The notes beneath the pieces are model-generated. The model worked only from the letters and a program-made list of their open reading frames with translations, had not been told where the DNA came from and searched no databases. From Angiostrongylus vasorum (Eukaryota > Nematoda > Chromadorea > Rhabditida > Metastrongylidae): a stretch of DNA of 64,000 nt. The stretch lies in NCBI GenBank assembly GCA_018806985.1, contig JADANN010000033.1:2290501-2354500 (forward strand). The letters are read 5' to 3'. A program made the translations under genes and the position numbers. Shown piece by piece: positions 22,800 to 33,302 of the stretch (position 1 is its first letter; every line of letters starts with the position of its first letter).

Positions 22800-24175
22800 C
22801 GCGCAAATAAGGGGGTTGGCTATGGGATAGCGACTGGCACCAAGCCTTGTCATTGTGTTTATGTCTAAGATAGAAGCCCCTGTTCTCGATCTCCGGCCAC
22901 TACTCTACTGCAGCTATGTAGATGATTGTTTTATCATCTTCTCTACGCAGGAGGAGATGGACAAATGCTTTGAATTATTGAACGAGCAGTCTGAGTACAT
23001 TAAGTTCACCCGGGAGAAACTGAGAAAAAACTGGCTTCCGTTTTTAAACGTCCAAATAAACCTATCAAGTAGCGGTTACCTGACAAAGTGGTACCGAAAG
23101 CCAAGTAACAAGAACATCCTCGTTCATTTCCTTTCTTCCCACCCTTCACACACAAAGAGGGCGCTTGTGAGAAACATGTTTCGAACAGCCACCTCTGTGT
23201 GCACAACCAGGGAACTAAAGGAAGAATCGCGCGACTTGGCTCGGCAAATAGCCATCTCCAATGGCTACGAAATAGTAACCCCACGAGATAAGTTTAGAAA
23301 GGAGAGCGACGCGCCCAAGCGAAACACTTGGCCAAAAGAAAGGCCCTTTATTAGAGATGAAATAAGCGTAGCGATTAAACGATGCTTATGAAGGGCAGGT
23401 CTAGAGGAATCGGTAGCGATAGTTGAAATACCACCGGCTACTCTACGTCGTCAGTTAGTTCGTAACCGCCTGTATGACCGTCTATGCGAAACAACAAATT
23501 GCGTAATCTGCCCTTACGGCAGGAACGGTGATTGCATGAGTTCAGGTACGATATACCTGATCTCTTGTAATAACTGCGGAGATGAATATATTGGCGAAAC
23601 GCGCAGACTTTATGTATCCGTATAAAACAACACATAGATGGCAAACGAAAACTAAGACAAAGTACCCCATTAGGCACGCATAGGACACAAAAGCATAGCG
23701 GAGACGATTTTGAAGTAAAAGTCAATATCCTTGCACAAGAGACTAAAACACCAATGCGCAAACTTCTTGAGGCTTTTTGGATAAATGCCAAAAACCCCAC
23801 AATGAATAGCAGGGATGAATGCCCAGAGGTCATACATACGCGAGCTGACCCCATATCTTCGGATCAATTTCTGATGTGGGATGGTGTAGTCATCAACCTT
23901 ATGCGACCATAATCAACTGTTCTAATCTTGCTCATTGGAAGTCACGTAAAAAAGCGGTGAGCTTTTTCGAGAAGCTGTTGACCATGTAATTACCCTACAG
24001 TTTTTTCGTCTTTTTGTAAGTGTTACTGAAGCGTTTGGCCCAGTAAATTGTATATCAGTATACCCTTCCAGCCTCTGAAGAAGGCGATACTGCCGAAACG
24101 TCAGCTACTGTTGTATTGTATTGTGTTTTTTCTATGGAAGTAAATGTATGCTGTTTAACAACCTCGCGATTGCTG
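22800..24175 (+). pseudogene. 5'-truncated Penelope-like element: RT palm (YVDD) to GIY-YIG and terminal repeat
   Basis: The best Penelope copy here. The first ORF (22855-23391) has YVDD at 22915-22926, the reverse transcriptase metal-binding motif, then KCFELLNEQSEYIKF, WYRKPSNKNILVHF and SSHPSHTKRALVRNMF. After a stop at 23389 the reading continues in pieces: VRNRLYDRL, a Cys-rich CVICPYGRNGDC, then GTIYLISC and GDEYIGETRR, the GIY-YIG nuclease that distinguishes Penelope-like elements. A frameshift falls near 23610. The fingers domain upstream is missing, typical of 5' truncation. The end (about 24040-24175) holds the hammerhead-like unit. The RTE LINE begins right after it. Confidence 0.9.
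24075..24105 (+). ncRNA. Hammerhead-like motif at the Penelope 3' end
   Basis: CTGAAGA at 24075, a GGC/GCC three-pair stem around GATACT, then CGAAACG. This resembles the CUGANGA - stem II - GAAA core of hammerhead ribozymes, which are known in Penelope-like element terminal repeats. There is one extra A before the stem and no clear helix III partner, so activity is doubtful. Confidence 0.35.
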
Positions 24176-24339
24176 AACAAGAAATTAGAAGCCCCTTTAT
24201 TTTTTGAGTCATGGACAACTTGCTGGGTTCTGTCATAGCATAAATCCACTCTAGGAATGAGATTCTAGACGAAAATGTCTAATGTAAAAAAAAAGAAATT
24301 GTGTAAAGAAGTCGGCTCGGTTCTTGAACTGAAAAAATT

Positions 24340-27300
24340 TAAGAATGCTACGGTCACCGCCACGGATCTCCCTCATATGAGGGGATCTCGAGCCGGTTAG
24401 TCGCGTGGGTACGTGGCGCGTCCCCAGGTGGCGGATAGGGGGTTAATCGCGGACCAAAAGCGACCTTCGTTTCCCTGAGACGCAGGTGGATCCAGGGAAT
24501 GGACTCCTGTTTTTGCTGCGCCGATTTGGCACATACTTTCTGTATTTGCTAGGCGTATTCATGCATGCGTGTGTGGGGGCGTTCTAATTTATGCAGATTG
24601 TATTCTACGAGTCAATTCGGCCAAAAGCCTGCAATCAAGTGAAAGGGAAGTATATAGGAGGTGGTTAGGAGTCGCCTATAACAAATAAGCTTCATTTCCA
24701 CTCTGGGAGAGTCTGGCAAGCTACCCGTGAGTATACCCAGCCCCCACGTTCAGAGCCCAGCAAGCTATAAGTGGGTGTCAAAATGCTAAACACAGCAAAA
24801 AAAAGGGCCTCATTCCTCTGACCCCGACAGAGCCCCCAACTTCGCAGCGTTGGGTAGGGGGGAGTACGGAGAGGCTGCTAAAATCTCAGGGCCAATGGAA
24901 GCTGCCTGGATTTCCAAAGAACTATGGTGACCGATCTGTACCTACAATGCACGTACACTTGCATCCGAGTCTTCGATAGAGGATTTGCTCATGCAAGCAA
25001 GAAGAATAGGCACGACGTCATCGGCCTGGTCGAGACGAGAAGACCCCAGCCTTTCAACGCCGTCTATGACACCGGAGAAGAACTGTTCCTCGGAACATGC
25101 GACAGTTGAGGAGTTGGCGGCGTCGGCATTCTCGTCAACACGAGTTTGTCCATGAACATCGATTCATTCGAACAACTTACAAGCCGAATCGGACGTTTAC
25201 GATTAAAAAGATGTGGATCAATTCCGGCTTTGACAATCTTCGTCGTTTACGCGCCGACTTCAAACTATGACGAAGAAAAAGTCGAAGCATTCTACATGGA
25301 CTTGGAGAAGTTCTACAGAGAAGACCACACATTCTTCAAGGTCATCATTGGAGATTTCAACGTCAAGATTGGTCCAAGAAGAACGTCTGAAGAACGTCAC
25401 ACTGAGACCCATGGATTAGAATGGAACGAACAGGATGAGCTGCTATCTGGGTTTATCATGGCGACCAAGACCATCCATGGTAGCTCGCCCTTCCGAAAGC
25501 CCCACCCTTAGCGCTGAACGCGGGAGTCTCCCAATGCAGAGTACCATAACGAAATAGACCACATCATAGTAAACCGAAAGTTTTGCCTAACGGATGTCGC
25601 TGTTGTGCCAAAATTCTACACGGGATCAGACCACTGTCACCTTCGTACAAGATTCCATTCCTCGCGGAAAGCAGAAAAAGCCGCTAAATTCAAAAACCGA
25701 AGTCCCAGCACCACCATAAACTGGGACTTATTCAATTCATTAGTCGGCTGGTGGGAAGATGCCGTTGTCGATAACATCGACGAGGAATAAGATCGGCTCA
25801 TTCAACATCTTCACGTTAGCGCTATGAAAGCTGAGAGTTCGAAAGTCACCAAGAGACGGCTGTTTCCAGAAACACTCAAGATGATACGCCGGCGTGGAAT
25901 CGCACGAACTGCAGGCAACCGCGAATTAACGTCCCGACTTGCAAAAAGAATGCAGACAGGCAATAAAAGAAGATCTTAAAGAGAGAAGAGCAACAGTAAT
26001 GGTCGAAGCTGCAGAGGCTGGGAAAACCTTTCGCAAAGCCCACTGAAACTTCGCTTATTACAAGACCAAGACGACTGCACTCCGACGGCCAGACGGAACA
26101 GTTGCAGCGTCCAGAAAGGCAATGGAGGAAATCATTCACGAATACTACTCAGATCTCTTCGATAGCCACGTCCACCTTCCGTCGTATGAAATAAAGGAGG
26201 ATGGATATGTTGTAGCAGCGGTTCTCCTTTCCGAAATCCCACAGGCCATTTCGTCGGTGAAAAATCGAACAGCACCAGGTCCGGACAGGATAAGACCAGA
26301 ACACCTGAAAAACCTTCCGCCAGTCCTCGGAAACACACTGGCACGGTTCTTCACACGTTACCTGTCTGATTGCAAGGTCCCTACTCAGTGTAAGACCAGC
26401 AAGACCGTGTTATTGTTTAAGAAGGGTAACGTACACGATATCGGCAACTATTGCCCAATCTGCTTGCTGTCTGTCGTCTACAAACTTTTCACTCGAGTCA
26501 TCCTAAACAGGATTGACAGAACACTGGACGAAGGACAGCCATTTGAGCAAGCAGGGGTTTCGAAAAAGGGATTTTAGTACGATGGACCACATCCACACGG
26601 TATCAAGGCTCATTGAAGCATTGCGAGAGTACAAAAGACCGCTCTGTCTTACCTTCATCGATTTACAAAAAGGCCTTTGATTCAGTCGAGATAGAAGCAG
26701 TCTTAGAAACCCTGGAAAGTCAAGGAGTCCCTACTCAGTACATAAAGATTCTTCGTGAGCTGTACAAAAATTTCACAACCAAGATATCATCATTCTACAA
26801 CGATATTAACATTGACGTCAAAACAGGGAGTTAGGCAAGGCGATACCATTTTACCAAAATTATTTTCCGCCACCCTCCAGAACGTCATGCAAACATTGGA
26901 ATGGGATAATATGGGAGTGAAATTCGATGGTCGACAGTTACATCATTTTCGTTTTGCTGATGACATCGTCCTTATTACACCAAACATTAGCCAAGCGGAA
27001 CGTATGCTTGCCGACTTTGATAAAGCCTGTGGAAAGATAGGTCTTCAACTAAATCTCACATAAACGATGTTCATGAAGAACGGATTGGTTTCGGATGCCC
27101 CATTCATGCTCAACGGAACAAATATCTCCGAATGCTCCAGTTATGCCTAACTAGGTCGCGAAATCAATATGATGAACCACCTAGCTCTAGAGCTGAGCAG
27201 AAGGGAAACGAGCGGCTAGGGGAACTTTCAAGAGCATGGAAGACGTAGTGAAGAAGACAAAGAACACCCGACTGCATGCCCATCTTTTCGACTCAACGGT

Positions 27301-27795
27301 ACTTCCAGCCGTAACGTATGCGTCAGAAACCTGGTCGCTGCGTAAGCAGGATGAGAGATCATTCAGCGTTATCGAACGCGCAGTCGAAAGGACCATGCTG
27401 GTGTATCCCGTTTCACACAAGTAAGGAAAGGGATCTGAAGCTCCGACCTGCGTCAATGATCAAAAATCAAAGATACCGTTTTGTAAGGCAAACAGTCTAA
27501 GATAAGGACGGCCGGGCGCGTAGTGCGTATGAATAACAACCGATGGACAAGAGCCGTTAGTGACTGGATTCCTCGGGATATCGAACGTACTGCAAGAAGA
27601 CCATCGACCCGATGGTCAGAGTTCTTCACAAAGAGCCTAGAAGGAAGATATGATGCTCGACGAGTCCCTAGAGCGAGCAGAACCCACTGGGCTACATTGC
27701 ATGCGACAGGGAAATATGTAAGATTTACTGGCGCCCGCTCGAGTCACTCGACGATAAACGGAACTACAGGTGATACAGGTGAATCAATCTGGAGT
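24340..27795 (+). pseudogene. RTE-type LINE, nearly full length but broken
   Basis: A non-LTR retrotransposon with an apurinic-type endonuclease, then reverse transcriptase. Endonuclease motifs: DVIGLVETRR (about 25014), [17 protein letters not shown] (about 25347), [10 protein letters not shown] (about 25555), GSDHCHLR (about 25622). RT blocks: NRTAPGPDRIRPEHLKNLP (about 26260), FIDLQK/AFDS (about 26655, split by a shift in an A run), RQGDTILPKLF (about 26835) and FRFADDIVLI (about 26947, metal-binding FADD). The 3' part (27530-27720) has the WTRAVSDWIPRD, RPSTRWSEFF tail typical of RTE clade proteins. Stops at 25107 and 25509 and several shifts destroy the ORF. The 3' end carries GGTGATACAGGTGA, a short repeat tail. 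A GC-rich 5' UTR starts near 24340. Confidence 0.92.
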
Positions 27796-28078
27796 AAGCT
27801 AGCTCTTCCCGATTGGATTCACAGAGCCAATACACTTTTACTTGTGGCTGCTGTTTGTGGACATTTTGTAAAAACTACTAACAGATGTGGCCATGAGAAA
27901 GATGAGGAAAGATGAGTTATGTGAACCGGAAACTGTTCAGGGGATGAAAAAATTTCTTCCGGCTTGCCTTCAGATGAGAATTGTAACACTGCATCAGTTG
28001 ATGGATTATTGGAACGTCTTTTCTAATTCCGGGTCCTATACTTTTTGGTTCTTAGTTCTTATATTTCTGATAGGTTAA

Positions 28079-28130
28079 GGGTGCGCGTAGGGCAGTGGTT
28101 AGAGGCGCTTTGCAATACACATGGGAGACA
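28079..28130 (+). mobile_element. SINE-1 head only
   Basis: GGGTGCGCGTAGGGCAGTGG then TTAGAGGCGCTTTGCAATAC and ACATGGGAGA: A box and spacer of SINE-1, after which the sequence switches to an RTE tail. Confidence 0.65.
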
Positions 28131-28137
28131 GGGAAGA

Positions 28138-28215
28138 ATGGAAGACTTACTGGCGCCCGCTCGAGTCACTCAGCGATCAACGGGACTACAGGTGATACAG
28201 GTGATACGGTCACCG
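28138..28215 (+). mobile_element. RTE 3' tail joined to a SINE head
   Basis: The stretch CTTACTGGCGCCCGCTCGAG to the GGTGATACAGGTGATAC tail repeats the last 70 bp of the LINE ending at 27795. It follows directly on a SINE-1 head at 28079-28130, so the unit is a chimera of the two. Confidence 0.7.
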
Positions 28216-28339
28216 AAACAGTTAGCGGTAACCATCTGCAGAACCTAAGCTATCGAAACATTCACTTCATATAGCCTTCTGATAAACTTAACGATTCCAG
28301 TAAAGCATAGCTTATCAGTCCAAAGGACTGTTCAGGGTT

Positions 28340-28610
28340 GGTCAATACTTTAAAGATGCGCCCTAAAATCGATTTCATTAATCATCGTAAAGGTGTCCGA
28401 ATATTTGGCATACGCAGTGAATTTCGAGATCTACCGATGTATCACGTCAGTGTTCTTTATCTGTCCCATACAATTCTTGCACCAACGAACAGGGCTACGA
28501 ACCCTAGAGTGAAGAAAGTTTGGTTACCCCAGGGAGAGGGACTAGATCAAGGACCACATATACGCTGCAGGAAACCTCTAAGCACTGCTCTAGACGCTTC
28601 CTCGCTTTGC
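28340..28610 (-). mobile_element. SINE-1 copy, decayed
   Basis: ATCGATTTCATTAATCATCG, GAGATCTACCGATGTATCAC and the head-side CCTCTAAGCACTGCTCTAGA follow SINE-1 order on the minus strand. A 102-codon ORF across it is a by-product. Confidence 0.55.
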
Positions 28611-28614
28611 CAAT

Positions 28615-29418
28615 GTGTGAAAACAAACGCCTCCTCATCCGCATAAAAATAAGATTCTGAAAGGAAATAAATAACACCGACATCGGAAGAAAAAGCCGGC
28701 ACCTATATTTCAATAACGTCCGGAATGTCAGTGGCTTCTATCAGAAAAAAGTGAACTGGTACCAGTCTTTTACCAGAAGTTATTCCCTGATCTGGTGAGA
28801 TTTAGGATAGCTTTGCCATATGTGAGCGCCAACAAATGAGTGTCGTCTGGAGCACACGTTAGTCAGGTTCAAAAGCAACCTGAGATCATTCAAAGCAAGT
28901 AGCATAAACACAACAATATTCAGCTTCTGCAAGACAGCATTTACGCACATATTGCGAAGATGAATCGTTTAACAATTTCAAAACCTCGTTGAAGTGCTCT
29001 ATCGTACCCGGTGTATTTCTCACACCTTGTTTCAAGCGAACCTAACTTATTACAGCACAAGAAACCTGAAACTCGACGATTACGCACAAGTCAAAAATCA
29101 TTCCGATCATTTCCTCACTTTGCAATAGCCGAGATATTGGGCTAAGAAAATGGGAAAACTACCCATATATAGAGAATATTTGATACCAAACTATGGTGAT
29201 TATATTGCAGACGAAGAACTTCCTTAAAAAACAGAGAGAATTTTGGAAAAAAAGCTGTGCAGTTTGTATTGTAAAATATTGTACAACTTGTACTGCAAAA
29301 TACTGTAAAGCATTCTTTTTTAAACTCAGTGCTATGTGTATTTAACAAAACGAGATTAGTGTCTTACCTATCAGACATTTTACTTAACATTTTTTCACTT
29401 GTAATTTATAGTACACAT
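28615..29418. other. Unannotated stretch
   Basis: No ORF over 70 codons, no recognised repeat. Short repeats TTGTACTGCAAAATACTGTA and TTGTATTGTAAAATATTGTA near 29255-29310 are a local tandem duplication. Confidence 0.35.
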
Positions 29419-29419
29419 A

Positions 29420-29785
29420 CAGATGACGTGTGTAGCGCAAAGGTAGAGAAGCCGTCCGATAATGGGTGCAGGGTTCTGGATCACGCTGCAGGCCAATCAA
29501 AACCTACTTCACCAGGGCTGGAAAAAATTCTTCCGGTCTACAAAAAGCTAGCGATTGCCTGTGGCTAGAAAAACTGAAAACCTAGGCACCTCCTAGCATG
29601 GGTATCACAGGTTTCCAGACAGATTCTACTCGACCAACATTTAACGAGATTCATTATGAAGACCACAATCCTCAAACAACAAACGAAGCCACACACAAAT
29701 TTTTAATCTTTCGTGAAATGAGAGATGCGAATAAAACTAATCGAATGAAACAAGTGCTAGGATCTGACATGTAAGGTTATCTCTT
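29420..29785 (+). mobile_element. SINE-2 copy, full length
   Basis: Head GACGTGTGTAGCGCAAAGGT and GGTTCTGGATCACGCTGCAG, then ACTCGACCAACATTTAACGA, AACGAAGCCACACACAAAT and the end AGTGCTAGGATCTGACATG. Compare 38.3 kb. Confidence 0.68.
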
Positions 29786-29796
29786 AAAAAAGTATA

Positions 29797-30590
29797 TCAC
29801 TGGTTTTTGTGATGTCCCTTGCGAAATCCACTTTCATTCAACAAGTAAAAGTAACAAATAATCATATATAGGGCAAGGTGACCCATACATATCAAGCAAT
29901 CAATCGGCGCGATTACCATGAAAAGAAATGTGAAAACTCCGATGTCGACCGTGCCTCCACAACGAGAAGAGAGTGCCACTTTACGTCAGTATAGTATTAT
30001 TTTTCAACACTAGATTCGCTTATACCCTCCTTCATACGAAGGTTCGCATCAGCGACGAAGTGGGAGAAGACTTCTGTTATCGCCCACAACGGAAACAAAA
30101 AGTGTATGACGGGCAGGACCACAAAAGCAATGATGATCAGACATTCTAAAAAACAAGAAATAAAGAAGAGTAAAGAACGAAGAAGAACGAAGAAGAAGGA
30201 ATAAGGAGGAAAGAAAACCGAACGGCAAAAAGTGTGTGAACTCTTCATAGCCAACAACAGTAAAAGTCAAAAATGGAATCGAAATCGATACAAAAATCAC
30301 CGTAGCAGACTGGATCCCTATACGGGAACAACAGACAACCTCAAACAGAAGGCCACAGCAGATATTCGAATCTACAGAATCTTAAAAACTGACTTTCATC
30401 ATTTTTAAGCAATAATGTTTCCTACAACTTTCAAATCTATTGCTAACCTTTTTCCGAAAGTACACTAGCGTGTTTTCCACCGTGTAGTTATGTAGTAGCC
30501 TCGTAACAACCCACGCATCATCTTCATTTTCCTTTGTTTTTTGAGCAACTGGTCCGCTTTCTTCAAATAACTCGAAGTCGACGGTGGTGA
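29797..30590. other. Unannotated stretch with hydrophobic minus-strand ORFs
   Basis: ORFs at 29979-29797 and 30257-29997 are rich in Phe, Leu and Ile because the DNA is A-rich on the plus strand. They lack splice sites and motifs of a receptor family. It sits beside the piggyBac remnant and may be more of it. Confidence 0.3.
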
Positions 30591-30599
30591 AGCAGTCTC

Positions 30600-31720
30600 G
30601 CCTCCCATATAGCGCAATTAGAGGTCTATTTCGAAGTCAATCAGCCTGATTTTTCCGCCTTCACTCATTTTAGCTCTTCTGTGCGTGTTCGTCAGGCACG
30701 TCTGAGTGATTATGTAGAACAACAGCAGTACGCTCCCAACGTACGGATAAAATAGGATGTGCATAACCCATGAATAGACAGAAATACACCTACTGTTTGC
30801 AAGTCTTTCTAACAAATGGGCATTACGCCGCCATCTCGTCACTTGTGACCACGAAAAGCGTCTTCTCGCTGCAGTTTTCAATAACCTCCAGTCTTGATAA
30901 CTTAGGAGAAAGAAACGCGTCGTAGACTATGAACAGCATGATAATGTCCTTCTTACCTTTCTAGTTCAAGACCGTTATGTTGTTCCAATTCTGTTGCGCT
31001 ACCAACCGTCCACTATTAAGCTTCCAGCTTGAATGACTTGTTTAAGAAGTTATCTTTTGTTTTTTCTACATCTGTCACAATAAAATAGTCCCTCTTCTCA
31101 CTAAGTCCTCTGCCAAAGGAATGCCCGTGCAGAAAAAGCCCTGAGAGGCTAGGGAGACGATTCTACCTCTGAACGGCGCAATGGATTGGTCAATGCATAT
31201 GTAATTTTCAGAGCTGTACACTGTTCTGCAGTTCCTGTTCAGAAGGTCGATTAGCTGCCTAATCTTGTACAAGGTAGCTTATTTGTCACACATTGCGTCG
31301 CAGCTGGGGCTTGCCGACGGAGTTACAATAACATGGGCCGCAATAGGATGGCACACAAAAGCAGAATTCGCACTTCAATAAACTATCAGATGTGGTACTT
31401 AAACAATGCCATTTTAAGGTAAAATCAATGAATCTTCTCATCCCGTCAACATTGATGGCTTCCCACGAAACATCATTCTGCAGAGCATATCTGTTCGTCT
31501 CGTTCACGACCAGCAGCAAAATAGCAGTCATGAACAATTCACAAAGGTCTTTTGGTTACGTGAACTGATCCTTCAAAGACCCAGTTTCCTTATTGTCACT
31601 ATCGATGATAAGTCGATCGAGGGCAAGTTGAAATCATCATCAGTCAAGACGGCCCAAGGCCATAACATTGAATTCATGATCATCGAAATCAATCAGGAAC
31701 AATAAATAAGAAGATCCATT
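30600..31720 (-). pseudogene. piggyBac-like transposase remnant with its middle deleted
   Basis: In order on the minus strand: FMTAILLLVVNETNRYA and WEAINVDGMRRFIDFTL (31540-31400; family ETNRYA...W.P...DEM..F.G), KIRQLIDLLNRNCRTVY then ICIDQSIAPFRGR (31270-31150; family K..PL.DHLN....C.DE...PFKGR), then QQNWNNITVLN, KKDIIMLF (about 31000-30950) and a C-terminal NTHRRAKMSEGGKIRLIDFE (30700-30625). Most of the DDE core between these blocks is absent, and stops interrupt it. Family assignment rests on motif order. Confidence 0.72.
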
Positions 31721-32149
31721 ATAAATAGGAATGTCGATGACAACAAGATAAAGTTGGGTGAGAAATAGTGAAAACGACAGAAAGAAAAAATAAAGCGATG
31801 AAGAAAGTACACAATGACGACCACCTCACTTGAGGGGCGCCATAAAGACACATTTCTAATCTTCTAGAGTATTCCTCTAGATTGACAGAACACTGGCTTT
31901 GACTCTTTTGATAAAAAAATGTAGACTGCAAGAATTCACTGACGTTACGGCTTTTTGCATCCATTGAACATTCTTTAATTCCAATCCATGCATATTCGAG
32001 GGAAACTGCACCTTTCAAACAGCATACCTCAACCAAAAATGGGTTTTCTAAAAAATCTGTTCTTTTTCTTACCCTAAGTCTATTCAGGTTTAAGAACTCC
32101 GTAAAAACCCATTTTTTTATCCTGGAAAAGAAAAAGAACAGTAGAGTGG

Positions 32150-32408
32150 ACTCCAAGAGAATGCAAACGTCCCCCAGGACGACTACCTACACGTTGGGCG
32201 GACGTGTTCGTAAACAAAGTTAATCAGCTGTACCCGCAGCTGCAGTTGTTTTACAGATCACGGTACGAGACTCGCAAGCGATACCATGCTCGAACAAGAC
32301 CACCACCATGAACTACGATTGCGAGAGAAAGGAACGAATGGCATATGTGCTGGGGTCCGCACAGCTCGTGAAGATGGACCGTCCAAGTATCCAAGTAAGT
32401 AAGGTAAA
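32150..32408 (+). mobile_element. 5'-truncated RTE LINE copy (3' end only)
   Basis: Translates in part as GRPPTRWADVFVNKVNQLYP and ARERNEWHMCWGP, the C terminus of an RTE-clade protein, followed by GTGCTGGGGTCCGCACAGC and a CCAAGTAAGTAAGG tail. This is a different RTE family from the one at 24.3 kb, which has another tail. Confidence 0.8.
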
Positions 32409-32739
32409 AAATTACGTCTTGGAAAACTTTATATCAGCCTTATTTAGAGTGATAGTCCTTTGAAGTCTTTTTTCACAAGTTTGTTACGTTAGAAACATCT
32501 CAAGTCCTCTGGCTAACAAAAAATTATGGGAAGTTATTGGAAAAAAAACCCATCATCGGTTACGTAGGGGGATACAGAGTTCGATTTTTTGACAAGTAAT
32601 TCACTGTTTTTCCATTTCCAATTGTTACGGGTAAGTCATGGATATCGTATAGAATGGTCGGTTCCAAGGATTACCGAAATGCATTCAACAAAAGTAGCGA
32701 AATCCTTCCATGTTCTGAAAGCAATCTTTTAGGAAGGTG

Positions 32740-33080
32740 AATGCGGCAAAAAGGTAGTGGCAAAGCTACACCACTAGATCGATAAAGCAAAGTCTCTTCC
32801 ACAAATTTGTGATGGTCTCGACCTCATAAATCCTCTAGTTGTCAAAAAAAAAGTTGTCGTTATTTGTCGGACGGACGGGTACCTTTTTAGCCTCCACGAA
32901 ATCAACGATGGTCGTGTGTGCGTCAAAGTGCTTTGTAGGCTCAGTACAAAGGTAATAAATACTGTGGTCCATAGAGGACGAGCCAAAAGCGATGGGTATT
33001 CTGCTGTAAGAAATAAGTAGAAAGGAATTTACGAAAGAAGTTAGTATCATACAAAATGACAGAAGAAACACCCGTGCCTT
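32740..33080 (-). pseudogene. piggyBac-like transposase core fragment
   Basis: Minus-strand reading gives YLCTEPTKHFDAHTTIVDFV, KVPVR and NNDNFFFDN, resembling the Y.G......V...L.......VFFDNFFTS block that carries the catalytic Asp-Asn. It is the region missing from the 30.6-31.7 kb copy, but it lies upstream of that copy, so it is a separate insertion or a rearranged piece. Confidence 0.55.
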
Positions 33081-33184
33081 GTTCTAATCGATGTTGACTA
33101 CGAAAAGTTTGGCAGCATCGATGTGAACGCCCATTTCAACAATGCTTACTGAGAATGGACCCACTCCGCAACTAAAACTAAAAA

Positions 33185-33302
33185 AATCCTACAAGTTTTA
33201 TTCGGCTAACGTTTCGACATCTCCGTCTTCGTTAGACTCAGATCACCGGCTCTGATGAAGACGAACTCGTCGAAACGCTAGCCGAATAAAACTTGTATAA
33301 CT
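33185..33302. repeat. Short perfect-like hairpin with hammerhead-like arm
   Basis: AAGTTTTATTCGGCTAACGT...CGCTAGCCGAATAAAACTTG: about 20-base inverted arms around a roughly 75-base centre with CTGATGAAGACGAACTCGTC then GAAACG. The second half has a 5-bp GACGA/TCGTC stem next to GAAA. Confidence 0.65.

Noticed and set aside
24075..24105. Calling a certain, active hammerhead ribozyme
   Set aside because: Every copy has an extra A before stem II and no convincing helix III or cleavage site was found by eye; kept only as a hammerhead-like motif.
29255..29310. Short tandem repeat TTGTATTGTAAAATATTGTA, thought of as a CRISPR-like or satellite array
   Set aside because: Only two diverged units; no spacers, no array, and the genome is animal.
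29797..31537. Idea that hydrophobic minus-strand ORFs are nematode chemoreceptor exons
   Set aside because: The readings at 31.0-31.6 kb fit piggyBac transposase blocks in order. The others lack receptor motifs and splice sites, and their hydrophobicity follows from A-rich DNA on the other strand.
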